From contig JAGOEF010000095.1 in assembly GCA_017997855.1 (NCBI GenBank), forward strand, positions 1-6,350: a stretch of 6,350 bases of DNA. Direction: 5' to 3'. The notes beneath the pieces were generated by a model. It was not told the DNA's origin. It saw nothing but the letters and a program-made list of their open reading frames with translations, and searched no databases. A program made the position numbers and the translations under genes. This stretch comes from Bacteroidales bacterium (GTDB lineage: Bacteria > Bacteroidota > Bacteroidia > Bacteroidales > ML635J-15). This document shows positions 1 to 6,350 of this stretch, piece by piece. The stretch's first letter is position 1; every line of letters begins with the position of its first letter.

Positions 1-2
1 CT

Positions 3-890
3 ACCGGAAGCACCTCCGATTACGGGAATTCCATGGATCTAATTTTAAAAACCGACAGTCTGGGTAACCAGGAATGGGTAAATTTTTATGGAAACGGGGC
101 ATTTCATAACCCCGGATTCTCCGACATCATTGCCACGCACGATTCATGCTATGTGGTTTGCGGAGCCTACACCTACGGCGAAACATTCGGTGGGCTGTAT
201 CCCTACGACGGGTGGCTGGTTAAAATTGATAATGACGGAAATGAAATATGGAATAAAAAGTATCGGGATTACACCGTCGAAAATACAGATTGGCGAGATA
301 CAATTTATAATGTTTTCAATGGAGTTACAGAACTAAGTAATGGAAACTTGGCATTAATAGCTACATCAAAGAACGGTCAGCTATATGGCAGAAAACCTAA
401 ATTTTATTTACTAAATAGTGTTGGAGACTCAATACTTACAAAAATTTATGAAACTGCAAACCCATGGTATAATCCAAATACAATTATAACAACAAACGAC
501 AATGGTTTTGCTATTGGTGGGTCTGGAGAGTTTTATGATTGGGACGAAATAAATCAAGTATGGGTTAGCTCACAACGCATTTTCCTCATTAAAACCGACA
601 GCTTAGGCAACGATACAATACTAAGCGACATTTCGCCTGTTCAATCAAAACCGATTACAGAATTTAAACTGCAATGTTACCCTAACCCGGCAACAGATGA
701 GTTTTTTGTTGAGTTGCCGCAATGGATTGAGGACGATGTACTGGAGATTTATTCGACAAATGGCAGCTTGGTGTTGCTGCAAACTGTTGGGGTTGGAATT
801 AATAAAGTTGATATTTGTGATTTACAACCGGGGATGTATTTGGCACGGCTAAAAAACACAGGGATGGCGGCTAAACTTATCGTACAATAG
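3..890 (+). CDS. T9SS-exported propeller-repeat protein, 5'-truncated by window edge
   Basis: The reading frame is open from the first bases of the window. The ATG at 33 is an internal methionine, because the ten codons before it (TGSTSDYGNS) continue the repeat pattern. Aligned with the downstream paralogue, about 240 N-terminal residues, including the signal peptide, should lie outside the window. What remains is the end of one repeat (ILKTDSLGNQEW) plus three full repeats of about 45 residues. Each repeat has a 'GF/YxxxG' strand followed by 'hhKxDxxGN', as in beta-propeller blades. The last roughly 75 residues form a T9SS type A sorting domain: CYPNPATDEF, then LEIYSTNGS, then PGMYLARL and a terminal KLIVQ. 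In this family the domain directs passage across the outer membrane and is removed, leaving a surface-attached or secreted protein. The repeat region has no recognisable catalytic motif, so the function is unknown. It ends 14 bases before its paralogue and is probably co-transcribed with it. Confidence 0.88.
   Translation, partial: TGSTSDYGNSMDLILKTDSLGNQEWVNFYGNGAFHNPGFSDIIATHDSCYVVCGAYTYGETFGGLYPYDGWLVKIDNDGNEIWNKKYRDYTVENTDWRDTIYNVFNGVTELSNGNLALIATSKNGQLYGRKPKFYLLNSVGDSILTKIYETANPWYNPNTIITTNDNGFAIGGSGEFYDWDEINQVWVSSQRIFLIKTDSLGNDTILSDISPVQSKPITEFKLQCYPNPATDEFFVELPQWIEDDVLEIYSTNGSLVLLQTVGVGINKVDICDLQPGMYLARLKNTGMAAKLIVQ
834..877 (+). repeat. 44-bp direct repeat, copy 1 (3' end of first T9SS gene)
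   Basis: Bases 834-877 are identical to bases 2426-2469. The match extends to 50 bases (828-877 against 2420-2469) with one mismatch at 833/2425. It encodes MYLARLKNTGMAAKL, the last strands of the sorting domain. The copies share every synonymous position here, while flanking sorting-domain DNA is clearly diverged. This suggests recent conversion or exchange of the 3' end. Confidence 0.9.
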
Positions 891-904
891 CAAATGGAAT
901 AGTT

Positions 905-2482
905 ATGAAGCATATCTTTCCGATAGCATTTTTCAGTCTGCTCAGCCTGGCCGCCCTTGCACAGGAAACCACGGTGTTCAACCGCAATTACCCGTACGAA
1001 TACTATTACCATTGTAATAACATGCAAATAGTAAACAATGAATATATTCTTGTCGGCGGAATTAATTATGAAAACACCTACTGCAACCAATGGCTGCAAG
1101 GTTTGCATATAACAAAAATTGATAGTTCCGGTGAATTACAAAGCACTTTCCCTTTTTCAAAATGCAACTCGAATGTCTATAATGAAAATGGAAGTTTTGC
1201 TATAAATGCAGAAAATGAGTTTGTCTTTGCCGGACAAGAGTTCTCAATAATAAGTGAAGAAAATCATTTATTCTTTATAAAATTGAACGAAAATTTTGAC
1301 ACCACTTGCATAAAAAGGTTTTATGAAGATACGATAGCAAAAAGGTGTTGGAATATGAATCTCTGCTCAGATGGTGGTTATATATTGGTTGGAAGTGTTG
1401 ATTCAACCAGATCGGAATACTATACACCGGAGGTTATCAGGGGTCAAGTACTATTAATCAGGTTAGATTGTGTTGGGAATGCTTCTTGGTCAAGAAGCAT
1501 AGCTTTCTCGAATAATTTTGGAATTAGTAATTGGCAATCGGGCAGGAAAGCAATTGAAACCTGGGATAAAGGCTTTTTAGTTATTGGTTTAAATCATGAT
1601 TTTGAACAAAACATTATGTCCCCTTTCATTATGAAAACCGACAGTTTGGGGAATTTCAAGTGGAAGCAGATATTTCCGTCGGGTAGCTTTAATTCTCCCG
1701 AACTGATGGATATAATTGAAACACGCGACTCGGGCTATGTGGTATGTGGAGCGCGGGCTTACGGGGAAGAATTCGGGGGGTTGTACCCCTATGACGGATG
1801 GCTGTATAAATTCGACACGAATGGCGTTGGCATCTGGCAGAAGATTTATCGCGAATACCACCCGGAACCTCAGGATTACCGCGATACGATTTATTGCTAT
1901 TTTTACTCGATGTGCGAACTGCCCGATGGGAGAATTGCGGTTACCGGAACAGCCAGAAAAACACCGGAATGGGACTTTAGGCGTCCATTTCTATATATGC
2001 TGAACAGTAATGGTGATAGTCTATATACTCGGCATTATACATATTTTCCCTTAGGTGACCCTAGTTTTATAAGCTATTCATATCCCAATAAAATAGTTCA
2101 AACCGACGACGGAGGCTTCGCCATAGCCGGATGGGGCGTTTGCGCAGAGTGGATAGAAGAAGAGCAACACTGGGAGCAACCCGAGAGGATATTCCTAATT
2201 AAGACCGATAGCCTTGGCAATGATGTATATACATCCATATCGCCCCCGTTACAAAGCCCGGAGGATAAATTCACGGTTTATCCCAACCCGGCTTTCGGCT
2301 GGGTTACCGTTACCGCTCCGGCAGAAGATGTGCTCGAATTGTATGGCAGCACGGGCAGTGTGGCACTAAAAACAAACCTAAGCAAAGGCGAAAACCGCAT
2401 CGCCCTCACGGGCTTAATGCCGGGTATGTATTTGGCACGGCTAAAAAACACAGGGATGGCGGCTAAACTGGTGGTACAATAG
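905..2482 (+). CDS. Secreted seven-repeat propeller-like protein with T9SS sorting domain
   Basis: This complete 525-residue protein begins with a signal peptide: MKHIF, a hydrophobic stretch to about residue 18, then ALA-Q, with likely cleavage near residues 19-20 and no lipobox cysteine. Seven degenerate repeats follow, at roughly residues 38-84, 97-142, 150-201, 216-258, 268-317, 335-382 and 397-441. Examples are 'DGGYILVG...LLIRLDCVGNASW' and 'DSGYVVCG...LYKFDTNG'. The repeat length, the glycine-ended strand and the count of seven suggest a closed beta-propeller; this fold is inferred. Residues 455-525 are a T9SS type A domain (VYPNPA, LELYGSTGS, PGMYLARL, KLVVQ). A weak GGAA lies 5 bases before the ATG at 905. 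The gene starts 14 bases after its paralogue stops. Binding or structural roles at the cell surface are plausible, but no ligand or enzymatic activity can be read from the sequence. Base composition varies sharply along the gene. Confidence 0.92.
   Translation: MKHIFPIAFFSLLSLAALAQETTVFNRNYPYEYYYHCNNMQIVNNEYILVGGINYENTYCNQWLQGLHITKIDSSGELQSTFPFSKCNSNVYNENGSFAINAENEFVFAGQEFSIISEENHLFFIKLNENFDTTCIKRFYEDTIAKRCWNMNLCSDGGYILVGSVDSTRSEYYTPEVIRGQVLLIRLDCVGNASWSRSIAFSNNFGISNWQSGRKAIETWDKGFLVIGLNHDFEQNIMSPFIMKTDSLGNFKWKQIFPSGSFNSPELMDIIETRDSGYVVCGARAYGEEFGGLYPYDGWLYKFDTNGVGIWQKIYREYHPEPQDYRDTIYCYFYSMCELPDGRIAVTGTARKTPEWDFRRPFLYMLNSNGDSLYTRHYTYFPLGDPSFISYSYPNKIVQTDDGGFAIAGWGVCAEWIEEEQHWEQPERIFLIKTDSLGNDVYTSISPPLQSPEDKFTVYPNPAFGWVTVTAPAEDVLELYGSTGSVALKTNLSKGENRIALTGLMPGMYLARLKNTGMAAKLVVQ
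2426..2469 (+). repeat. 44-bp direct repeat, copy 2 (3' end of second T9SS gene)
   Basis: This is the second copy of the exact repeat at 834-877, in the same reading frame and the same position relative to the stop codon. After the repeat, the copies differ over the next two codons (LIV against LVV) and then share the final tacaatag. Confidence 0.9.
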
Positions 2483-2603
2483 AAAATTCCTGTTTTACGA
2501 AAACCTCAGCAAATTAAGGTAATAAGGGAGTGTTATTGTAGTCCCGGGGTAGTAAAAATCCTGATAAAAGCTTTTCTACAAGTGGAATAAAGAATTTACG
2601 CAA

Positions 2604-3614
2604 TTATTTTACTTTATCGCCATCGTATCCCCATTTTATGTAGCACGCACCCCAGGTGAACCCGGCACCAAAAGTGGCAATTACCACATTGTCGCCTTTT
2701 TTCATTTGTTTTTCGTAATCCCAGAGTAATAGGGGAATGGTGGCCGAAGTGGTATTTCCGAACTTTTCGATATTTACCTGCACCTTGTCCTTATTGGTAA
2801 CTCCCATGCGGCGTGCTGTGGCATCGATAATGCGCATATTGGCCTGATGAGGCACAAACCAGTTGAGGGTTTCGTCGGTGAGGTTGTTGCGCTGCATGAT
2901 TTCGACTGCTACATCGGCCATATTGCTCACGGCGGCCTTAAACACCGGCTGACCTTCCTGATAGATGAAGTGCTGCCTGCGTAAAATGGTTTCGAAACTG
3001 GGCGGATTCAGCGAACCCCCGGCCAGCTGGTATAAATGATGCCTGCCCGAACCGTCAACGTGCATCAGCGAGTCGTAAATGCCGCTTTCGTCGGTGCTGG
3101 GCTCCAGCAATACAGCGCCGGCACCATCACCAAAAATCGGACTGGTTTTGCGGTCGGAATAGTCGGTAATCGACGACATTTTATCGGCACCAACCACAAT
3201 AACTTTTTTGTGGGTTCCGCATTCAACAAACTTTGATGCCGTTACCAGTGCAAACAAAAAACTGCTGCATCCGGCATTCATATCGTAGCCAAAGGCATTC
3301 AATATCCCGGTCTTGTCACAGATAATATTGGCTGTGGCCGGAAATTGCATGTCGGGGGTTACCACACCGCAAATCAGCATATCTATTTCGTCGGGGCGTG
3401 TGCCGGTCTTTTCTAACAACTGGTTTACCGCTATTGCGGCCATATCGCTGGTGGCTTTACCTTCCTCTTTTAGAATTCTTCTTTCTTTAATGCCAATGCG
3501 CGTCATAATCCATTCGTCAGAGGTGTCAACCATCTGCGAAAGCTCTTCGTTGGTGAGGATGTAGTCGGGAACGTATCCGCCCACGCCCTTAATGGTAGCT
3601 CGAATCTTTGCCAT
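2604..3614 (-). CDS. fabH: Beta-ketoacyl-ACP synthase III (FabH)
   Basis: FabH condenses an acyl-CoA primer with malonyl-ACP to start each fatty acid chain in the cytoplasmic type II pathway. At 336 residues the protein has the usual family length. The catalytic triad is visible: Cys116 in NAGCSSFLFAL, His256 in VPHQANMRI and Asn287 in FGNTTSATIPL. These match the Cys-His-Asn of E. coli FabH. The N-terminal TSDEWIMTRIGIKERR (about residues 31-46) carries the CoA-site Trp and Arg. GADKMSS, IFGDGAGAVLLEP and the C-terminal FGAGFTWGACYIKW are also typical. Sequence around these motifs closely resembles Bacteroidota FabH. The ATG at 3614 lies inside the end of plsX (26-base overlap). The next internal methionine, at residue 29, would remove conserved sequence, so this start is sound. 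It is the last visible gene of the yceD-rpmF-plsX-fabH cluster. Primer preference cannot be decided from sequence alone. Confidence 0.97.
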   Translation of the reverse strand: MAKIRATIKGVGGYVPDYILTNEELSQMVDTSDEWIMTRIGIKERRILKEEGKATSDMAAIAVNQLLEKTGTRPDEIDMLICGVVTPDMQFPATANIICDKTGILNAFGYDMNAGCSSFLFALVTASKFVECGTHKKVIVVGADKMSSITDYSDRKTSPIFGDGAGAVLLEPSTDESGIYDSLMHVDGSGRHHLYQLAGGSLNPPSFETILRRQHFIYQEGQPVFKAAVSNMADVAVEIMQRNNLTDETLNWFVPHQANMRIIDATARRMGVTNKDKVQVNIEKFGNTTSATIPLLLWDYEKQMKKGDNVVIATFGAGFTWGACYIKWGYDGDKVK

Positions 3615-4554
3615 GCTGCATTATTTTAATTATTTCTTCACATAAATTTACCTGAATGATTCTTGCGGTTTGAAGAACCATGTTTTTAACCGCTATGCTA
3701 TTGCTGCGACCGTGACCAATCACAACACAGCGGTTAATGCCGAGCACAGGAGTTCCGCCATACAATTCGAAATTGTATTTTTCGAAATACGGATCCGAAA
3801 TATTCCTTGATTTCAACAAGGCATAGAATGCTTCGGCCTGTTTCAGCACAATGTTTCCAACAAAACCATCGGTTACAATAACATCGGCGGCATCGGCATC
3901 AAACAACTGATTGGGTTCGATGTTTCCTGCAAAGCGTATCTGTGTACAGGCCGCGAGTATATCGTAGGCGGTTTTGGTTTGCAGATTGCCCTTTCCGGCC
4001 TCGGTGCCAATGTTGAGCAAACCGGTTTTTGGATTTTTCACATTAAATACCAGCTCCGAAAACACCGAACCGATGATACCGTATTGCACCAGCATTTCGG
4101 GTTTACTGTCGGGATTCAGCCCGACGTCGAGAAATAAATTGTAGCTGCCTTGTATGTTGGGATACACCGACGAGATGCAGGGTCGGATAATTCCCGGAAC
4201 GGGTTTAATCACATGCATGGCTCCCACCAGCATAGCACCCGTATTTCCGAGACTGGCAAACCCATCGATCAATCCGGTGGCCAGCATGTGAAAACCTTTC
4301 ACAATGCTGCTTTCGCGCTTGGTTTCGAAGGCTTTTACCGGATTGTCGTGCATTTCGATGTTTTCGGGGGCATGCACAATATCGAAAGCCGAGGGAGAAA
4401 CACCCCGTGCGGCCAGTTCTTTTTCGATTACCGGCTGGTTTCCGATAAGAACAATACGGTTATCGCTTTTCAGTTCGCGTAAAGCAAAAATAGCTCCTTC
4501 AACGGTTTGTTGAGGAGCAAAATCGCCTCCCGAAATGTCAAGGCCGATTCTCAT
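3589..4554 (-). CDS. plsX: Phosphate acyltransferase PlsX
   Basis: PlsX converts acyl-ACP and phosphate to acyl-phosphate, the donor used by PlsY to acylate glycerol-3-phosphate in membrane phospholipid synthesis. The 321-residue length fits the family. Recognisable blocks in order are LDISGGDFAPQ (residues 5-15, the GGDxAP signature), SLGNTGAMLVGA (101-112), FLDVGLNPDSKPE (141-153), NIGTEAGKGN (181-190), VIVTDGFVGNIVLK (225-238) and GGTPVLGINRCVVIGHGRSN (266-285). The ATG at 4554 places the signature at the N-terminus as expected. It lies 19 bases downstream of rpmF, and its 3' end overlaps fabH by 26 bases, which suggests coupled translation. Pairing with fabH matches the conserved lipid gene cluster of many bacteria. 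Confidence 0.96.
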   Translation of the reverse strand: MRIGLDISGGDFAPQQTVEGAIFALRELKSDNRIVLIGNQPVIEKELAARGVSPSAFDIVHAPENIEMHDNPVKAFETKRESSIVKGFHMLATGLIDGFASLGNTGAMLVGAMHVIKPVPGIIRPCISSVYPNIQGSYNLFLDVGLNPDSKPEMLVQYGIIGSVFSELVFNVKNPKTGLLNIGTEAGKGNLQTKTAYDILAACTQIRFAGNIEPNQLFDADAADVIVTDGFVGNIVLKQAEAFYALLKSRNISDPYFEKYNFELYGGTPVLGINRCVVIGHGRSNSIAVKNMVLQTARIIQVNLCEEIIKIMQHGKDSSYH

Positions 4555-4573
4555 AGTATGTGCTTAAACGTGA

Positions 4574-4759
4574 CTATGCTTTCACTTCTTTTTCGATAAC
4601 CAGTTTTCCGCGATAGAAGCCACATTCGGGGCATACATGATGATACGGAACGCTGGCGTTGCAATTGGAGCAGGTCGATAGCTGAGGTGCTGATGCAGTG
4701 TAGTGTGTACGACGTTTTTTACTTCTGGTTTTTGAGTGTCTTCGTTTAGGATGTGCCAT
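4574..4759 (-). CDS. rpmF: 50S ribosomal protein L32
   Basis: This 61-residue basic protein starts MAHPKRRHSKTRSKKRRTH, the standard N-terminus of bacterial L32, a structural protein of the large ribosomal subunit. Cys30, Cys33, Cys43 and Cys46 (CSNC and CPEC) form the zinc-ribbon set of the 'C+' type, so this copy should bind zinc. The ATG at 4759 is the only sensible start. It lies 25 bases after yceD and 19 bases before plsX, in the usual yceD-rpmF-plsX order, and is probably translated from the shared transcript. No second, cysteine-free L32 paralogue is visible in this window. Confidence 0.97.
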   Translation of the reverse strand: MAHPKRRHSKTRSKKRRTHYTASAPQLSTCSNCNASVPYHHVCPECGFYRGKLVIEKEVKA

Positions 4760-4784
4760 TTCAGTATATTTTTAAAAATTACAA

Positions 4785-5327
4785 TCAGTTTTTAAGTTCG
4801 TTTAGTTTGTCCCACCGGGGATCGCGTGTTTGCGGTTCGTCGGTGATGTATTGTTTGAGTAGTTTAATCATTTCGGGATTACACACCTGATCTTTACCCA
4901 TTTTTTTGTCGTGCACTCGTTTTACCGGCAGGGCGGTAATAATCAGGTCGTGAAAAAGCACCGACATATCGAGGTAGTTATCGTTCGAGGCCACGCTGAT
5001 ATTTATATCGCCGGTATCGAAATTGGTTTCGTCAGCAATGTCGGCCACAATTTCGTCGCTGATATCGATGGACTGTTTGCACAGGTCGAGACAACGGTCG
5101 CATGCTACTTCGGCATAGCCTTTAATTGCGATGCCAATCAGGTAGGAATCATCGTTCCGGGTGAGCGAGACACGGGCAGTTAGCACGCCGCCTTTTAGTT
5201 CCGAAACTTCGAATCCGGCAAAAAAAGCATGGTCAATATCAAAGCCGAATACTTCGGTTGTACCGGTATTTATCCGTAAGGGAATGAGATATTGACTTGT
5301 TGTAGCCACTTTCAAAAATTTGGGCAA
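4785..5327 (-). CDS. yceD: YceD/DUF177 family protein
   Basis: Members of the YceD/DUF177 family sit directly upstream of rpmF in many bacteria and are linked to 23S rRNA accumulation and large-subunit assembly. The biochemical role here is inferred from family and position. The protein shows the family core ACDRCLDLC (Cys76, Cys79 and Cys83 in the longest form), a later VCNPEMIKLL (Cys149) and the C-terminal DPRWDKLNELK. About 175 residues is a normal size. The start is uncertain because no ATG exists near the 5' end. The longest frame begins at TTG 5327, with alternatives TTG 5315 and GTG 5309; an in-frame stop lies at 5343-5345. The GTG start would give MATTSQYLIPL, which matches the short lead usual before the conserved 'IPL' strand. 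It also fits a candidate promoter at 5325-5358. I regard 5309 or 5315 as at least as likely as the longest form given here. Confidence 0.88.
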   Translation of the reverse strand: MPKFLKVATTSQYLIPLRINTGTTEVFGFDIDHAFFAGFEVSELKGGVLTARVSLTRNDDSYLIGIAIKGYAEVACDRCLDLCKQSIDISDEIVADIADETNFDTGDINISVASNDNYLDMSVLFHDLIITALPVKRVHDKKMGKDQVCNPEMIKLLKQYITDEPQTRDPRWDKLNELKN

Positions 5328-5358
5328 AATTAATAAAACTATTTAAACCCGTATCAAA
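5325..5358 (-). promoter_or_regulatory. Candidate Bacteroidota-type promoter for yceD-rpmF-plsX-fabH
   Basis: On the - strand, TAATTTTG (5332-5325) matches the Bacteroidota -7 consensus TAnnTTTG exactly. A TTTG (5358-5355) lies 22 bases upstream, at the long end of the expected spacing to the -33 element. It falls in the 36-base gap after the kinase stop, just where the housekeeping cluster begins. The region is AT-rich, so a chance match is possible. If real, transcription would start near 5318-5320, downstream of the TTG at 5327. Confidence 0.4.
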
Positions 5359-5363
5359 AATTT

Positions 5364-6350
5364 TCATTTAGCCTTGCGGCGGGTCTTTATCTGTTTGTGA
5401 AGTATGATGCGGAAAGTTGACCCGACATTGACTTCGGAGTTTTTCAAAAAGATTTTACCTCGATGATATTGTTCCACGATGCGTTTCGAAAGCGACAGCC
5501 CCAGACCCCAGCCACGGCTTTTGGTGGAATAACCGGGTTGGAAAATGGTTTTGTACTTCGACTTGGGAATGCCTTTGCCCGTATCTTTAATGTCGATAAT
5601 TACATTTTTCGATGTTTCGTGCACATTGACGTTAATCTCGCCTTTGGCATCCATGGCATCTATGGCATTTTTGCAAAGGTTTTCGATAACCCATTCGAAC
5701 AATTCCTGATTGAGCGGAACCAGCAGGTTTTCGCTGCTGTCGGTTTGCACCGAGAAAATTACTTTATCGGATGCACGGGTTTTAATATATTGCACCGCAC
5801 CCCGTAGCACCGGCAGCAACTCGGTGGGTTTAACAATGGGGTCGGAGCCGATTTTCGAAAAGCGCGCCGTAATTTTTTCGAGACGCTCAATGTCTTTACT
5901 CATTTCGGCAATCATTTCGGGGTCGCCATGCTGGTCTTTGATAATCTCAATCCACCCCATAAGCGACGATATCGGCGTTCCCAGCTGATGCGCAGTTTCT
6001 TTCGACATACCCAGCCATACGTGGTTTTGCTCGGCTTTGCGCGATGAACTGAACGCCAGGTACGACACCATAATAAACATGAAAATTACACCCAGCTGAA
6101 CATAAGGGTAATACTGAAGCTGGGTAAGCAGGGTGGAATCCTTGTAGTAAATACGGTTGAAATGGCCTTCGTAGAGTTCGATAATTATGGGGTCGTGATG
6201 TTTTTTCATCACTGCAAGCATGTTTTTGCTGTAATCGGCATTCTCCATTTTCAGGGAATCTAAATTGCGCCAGGCAATGATGTTGTCTTCCTCATCGGTA
6301 AGAATTACCGGAATGGTGGTGTTGTTTTTGAGCACTTCGAACAAAAAACT
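5364..6350 (-). CDS. Membrane sensor histidine kinase, N-terminus cut by window edge
   Basis: The frame is open through the right edge: codons before TTG 6344 read Ser-Phe and continue, so the N-terminal sensor part is missing. Residues are numbered from 6344. About 80 residues of probable extracytoplasmic domain lead to one membrane segment (about 82-98, LGVIFMFIMVSYLAF). The phospho-acceptor box follows, with His119 in ETAHQLGTPISSL. The ATPase domain has an N box (ENLCKNAIDAM, 221-231), a G1 box (DTGKGIP, 254-260), an F-box-like IFQPGYSTK and a G2 box (GWGLGLSLSKRIVEQ, 278-292). All catalytic elements look intact, so it should be an active autokinase. There is no receiver domain, HAMP linker or response regulator gene in view, so its partner is unknown. 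It ends 36 bases before yceD on the same strand. It may read through into that cluster, but a candidate promoter lies in the gap. The ligand cannot be inferred. Confidence 0.93.
   Translation of the reverse strand, partial: SFLFEVLKNNTTIPVILTDEEDNIIAWRNLDSLKMENADYSKNMLAVMKKHHDPIIIELYEGHFNRIYYKDSTLLTQLQYYPYVQLGVIFMFIMVSYLAFSSSRKAEQNHVWLGMSKETAHQLGTPISSLMGWIEIIKDQHGDPEMIAEMSKDIERLEKITARFSKIGSDPIVKPTELLPVLRGAVQYIKTRASDKVIFSVQTDSSENLLVPLNQELFEWVIENLCKNAIDAMDAKGEINVNVHETSKNVIIDIKDTGKGIPKSKYKTIFQPGYSTKSRGWGLGLSLSKRIVEQYHRGKIFLKNSEVNVGSTFRIILHKQIKTRRKAK

Noticed and set aside
33..35. ATG at 33 as the true start of the first gene
   Set aside because: The frame is open to the window edge. The preceding codons fit the repeat, no signal peptide follows this ATG, and the paralogue shows about 240 further N-terminal residues.
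749..1108. 119-residue reading frame on the - strand across the junction of the two T9SS genes
   Set aside because: It lies antisense to two well-supported genes, has no recognisable domain, and is explained as a shadow of their coding sequence.
905..2482. A mobile element or CRISPR-like array behind the repeated sequence in the T9SS genes
   Set aside because: The repeats are protein-level and degenerate, with variable spacing at DNA level. There are no terminal inverted repeats, transposase genes or regular spacers.
2536..2555. GTAGT-CCCGG-GGTAGT near the middle of the spacer, as a hairpin or operator
   Set aside because: The flanks are direct rather than inverted (gtagt twice), so no stem forms. 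A six-base CCCGGG core alone is weak evidence.
2560..2582. AAAAGCTTTT palindrome in the convergent spacer, as a possible bidirectional terminator
   Set aside because: The perfect palindrome is only ten bases, leaving a very short stem after allowing for a loop. No GC-rich stem with a T tract follows on either strand.
6342..6344. TTG at 6344 as the true start of the histidine kinase
   Set aside because: The frame continues to the right edge without a stop. The remaining segment begins in the middle of a sensor domain, with no first membrane helix.

Overview
The window looks like a Bacteroidota (Bacteroidetes) chromosome, probably a Bacteroidales- or Marinilabiliales-like lineage. Three things point there. 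Two adjacent secreted proteins end in type IX secretion (T9SS, type A) sorting domains. Gene starts lack strong Shine-Dalgarno sequences. The YceD, FabH, PlsX and histidine kinase proteins read like their Bacteroidota homologues. I cannot name the species.

Layout. The + strand from the left edge to about 2482 carries two tandem paralogous genes for secreted proteins. The first enters from outside the window and only its 3' part is present. The second is complete (525 aa), with a signal peptide, seven propeller-like repeats of about 45 residues and a T9SS C-terminal domain. A 121-base spacer (2483-2603) separates the second gene from a convergent - strand cluster, and I see no convincing terminator hairpin in it. 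Reading 5' to 3' on the - strand, the cluster is: a membrane histidine kinase (cut by the right edge), yceD/DUF177, rpmF (ribosomal protein L32), plsX and fabH. Gaps are 36, 25 and 19 bases, followed by a 26-base plsX/fabH overlap, so the last four genes are almost certainly one transcript.

How the genes work together. yceD-rpmF-plsX-fabH is a widely conserved housekeeping cluster joining large-subunit ribosome biogenesis to the start of fatty acid and phospholipid synthesis. FabH makes the first acetoacetyl-ACP-type product, and PlsX turns acyl-ACP into acyl-phosphate for phosphatidic acid synthesis. The kinase has no visible response regulator partner and may or may not share the transcript. 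The two T9SS proteins are unrelated to the cluster and are probably exported to the cell surface or medium.

I do not see a clearly new biological system here. The most interesting signals are in the T9SS pair. A 44-bp stretch at the two 3' ends is identical at every site, although the rest of the genes is well diverged at synonymous sites. Base composition is also strongly mosaic within each gene. A second point of interest is the start of yceD, which has no ATG and appears to overlap a Bacteroidota-type promoter.
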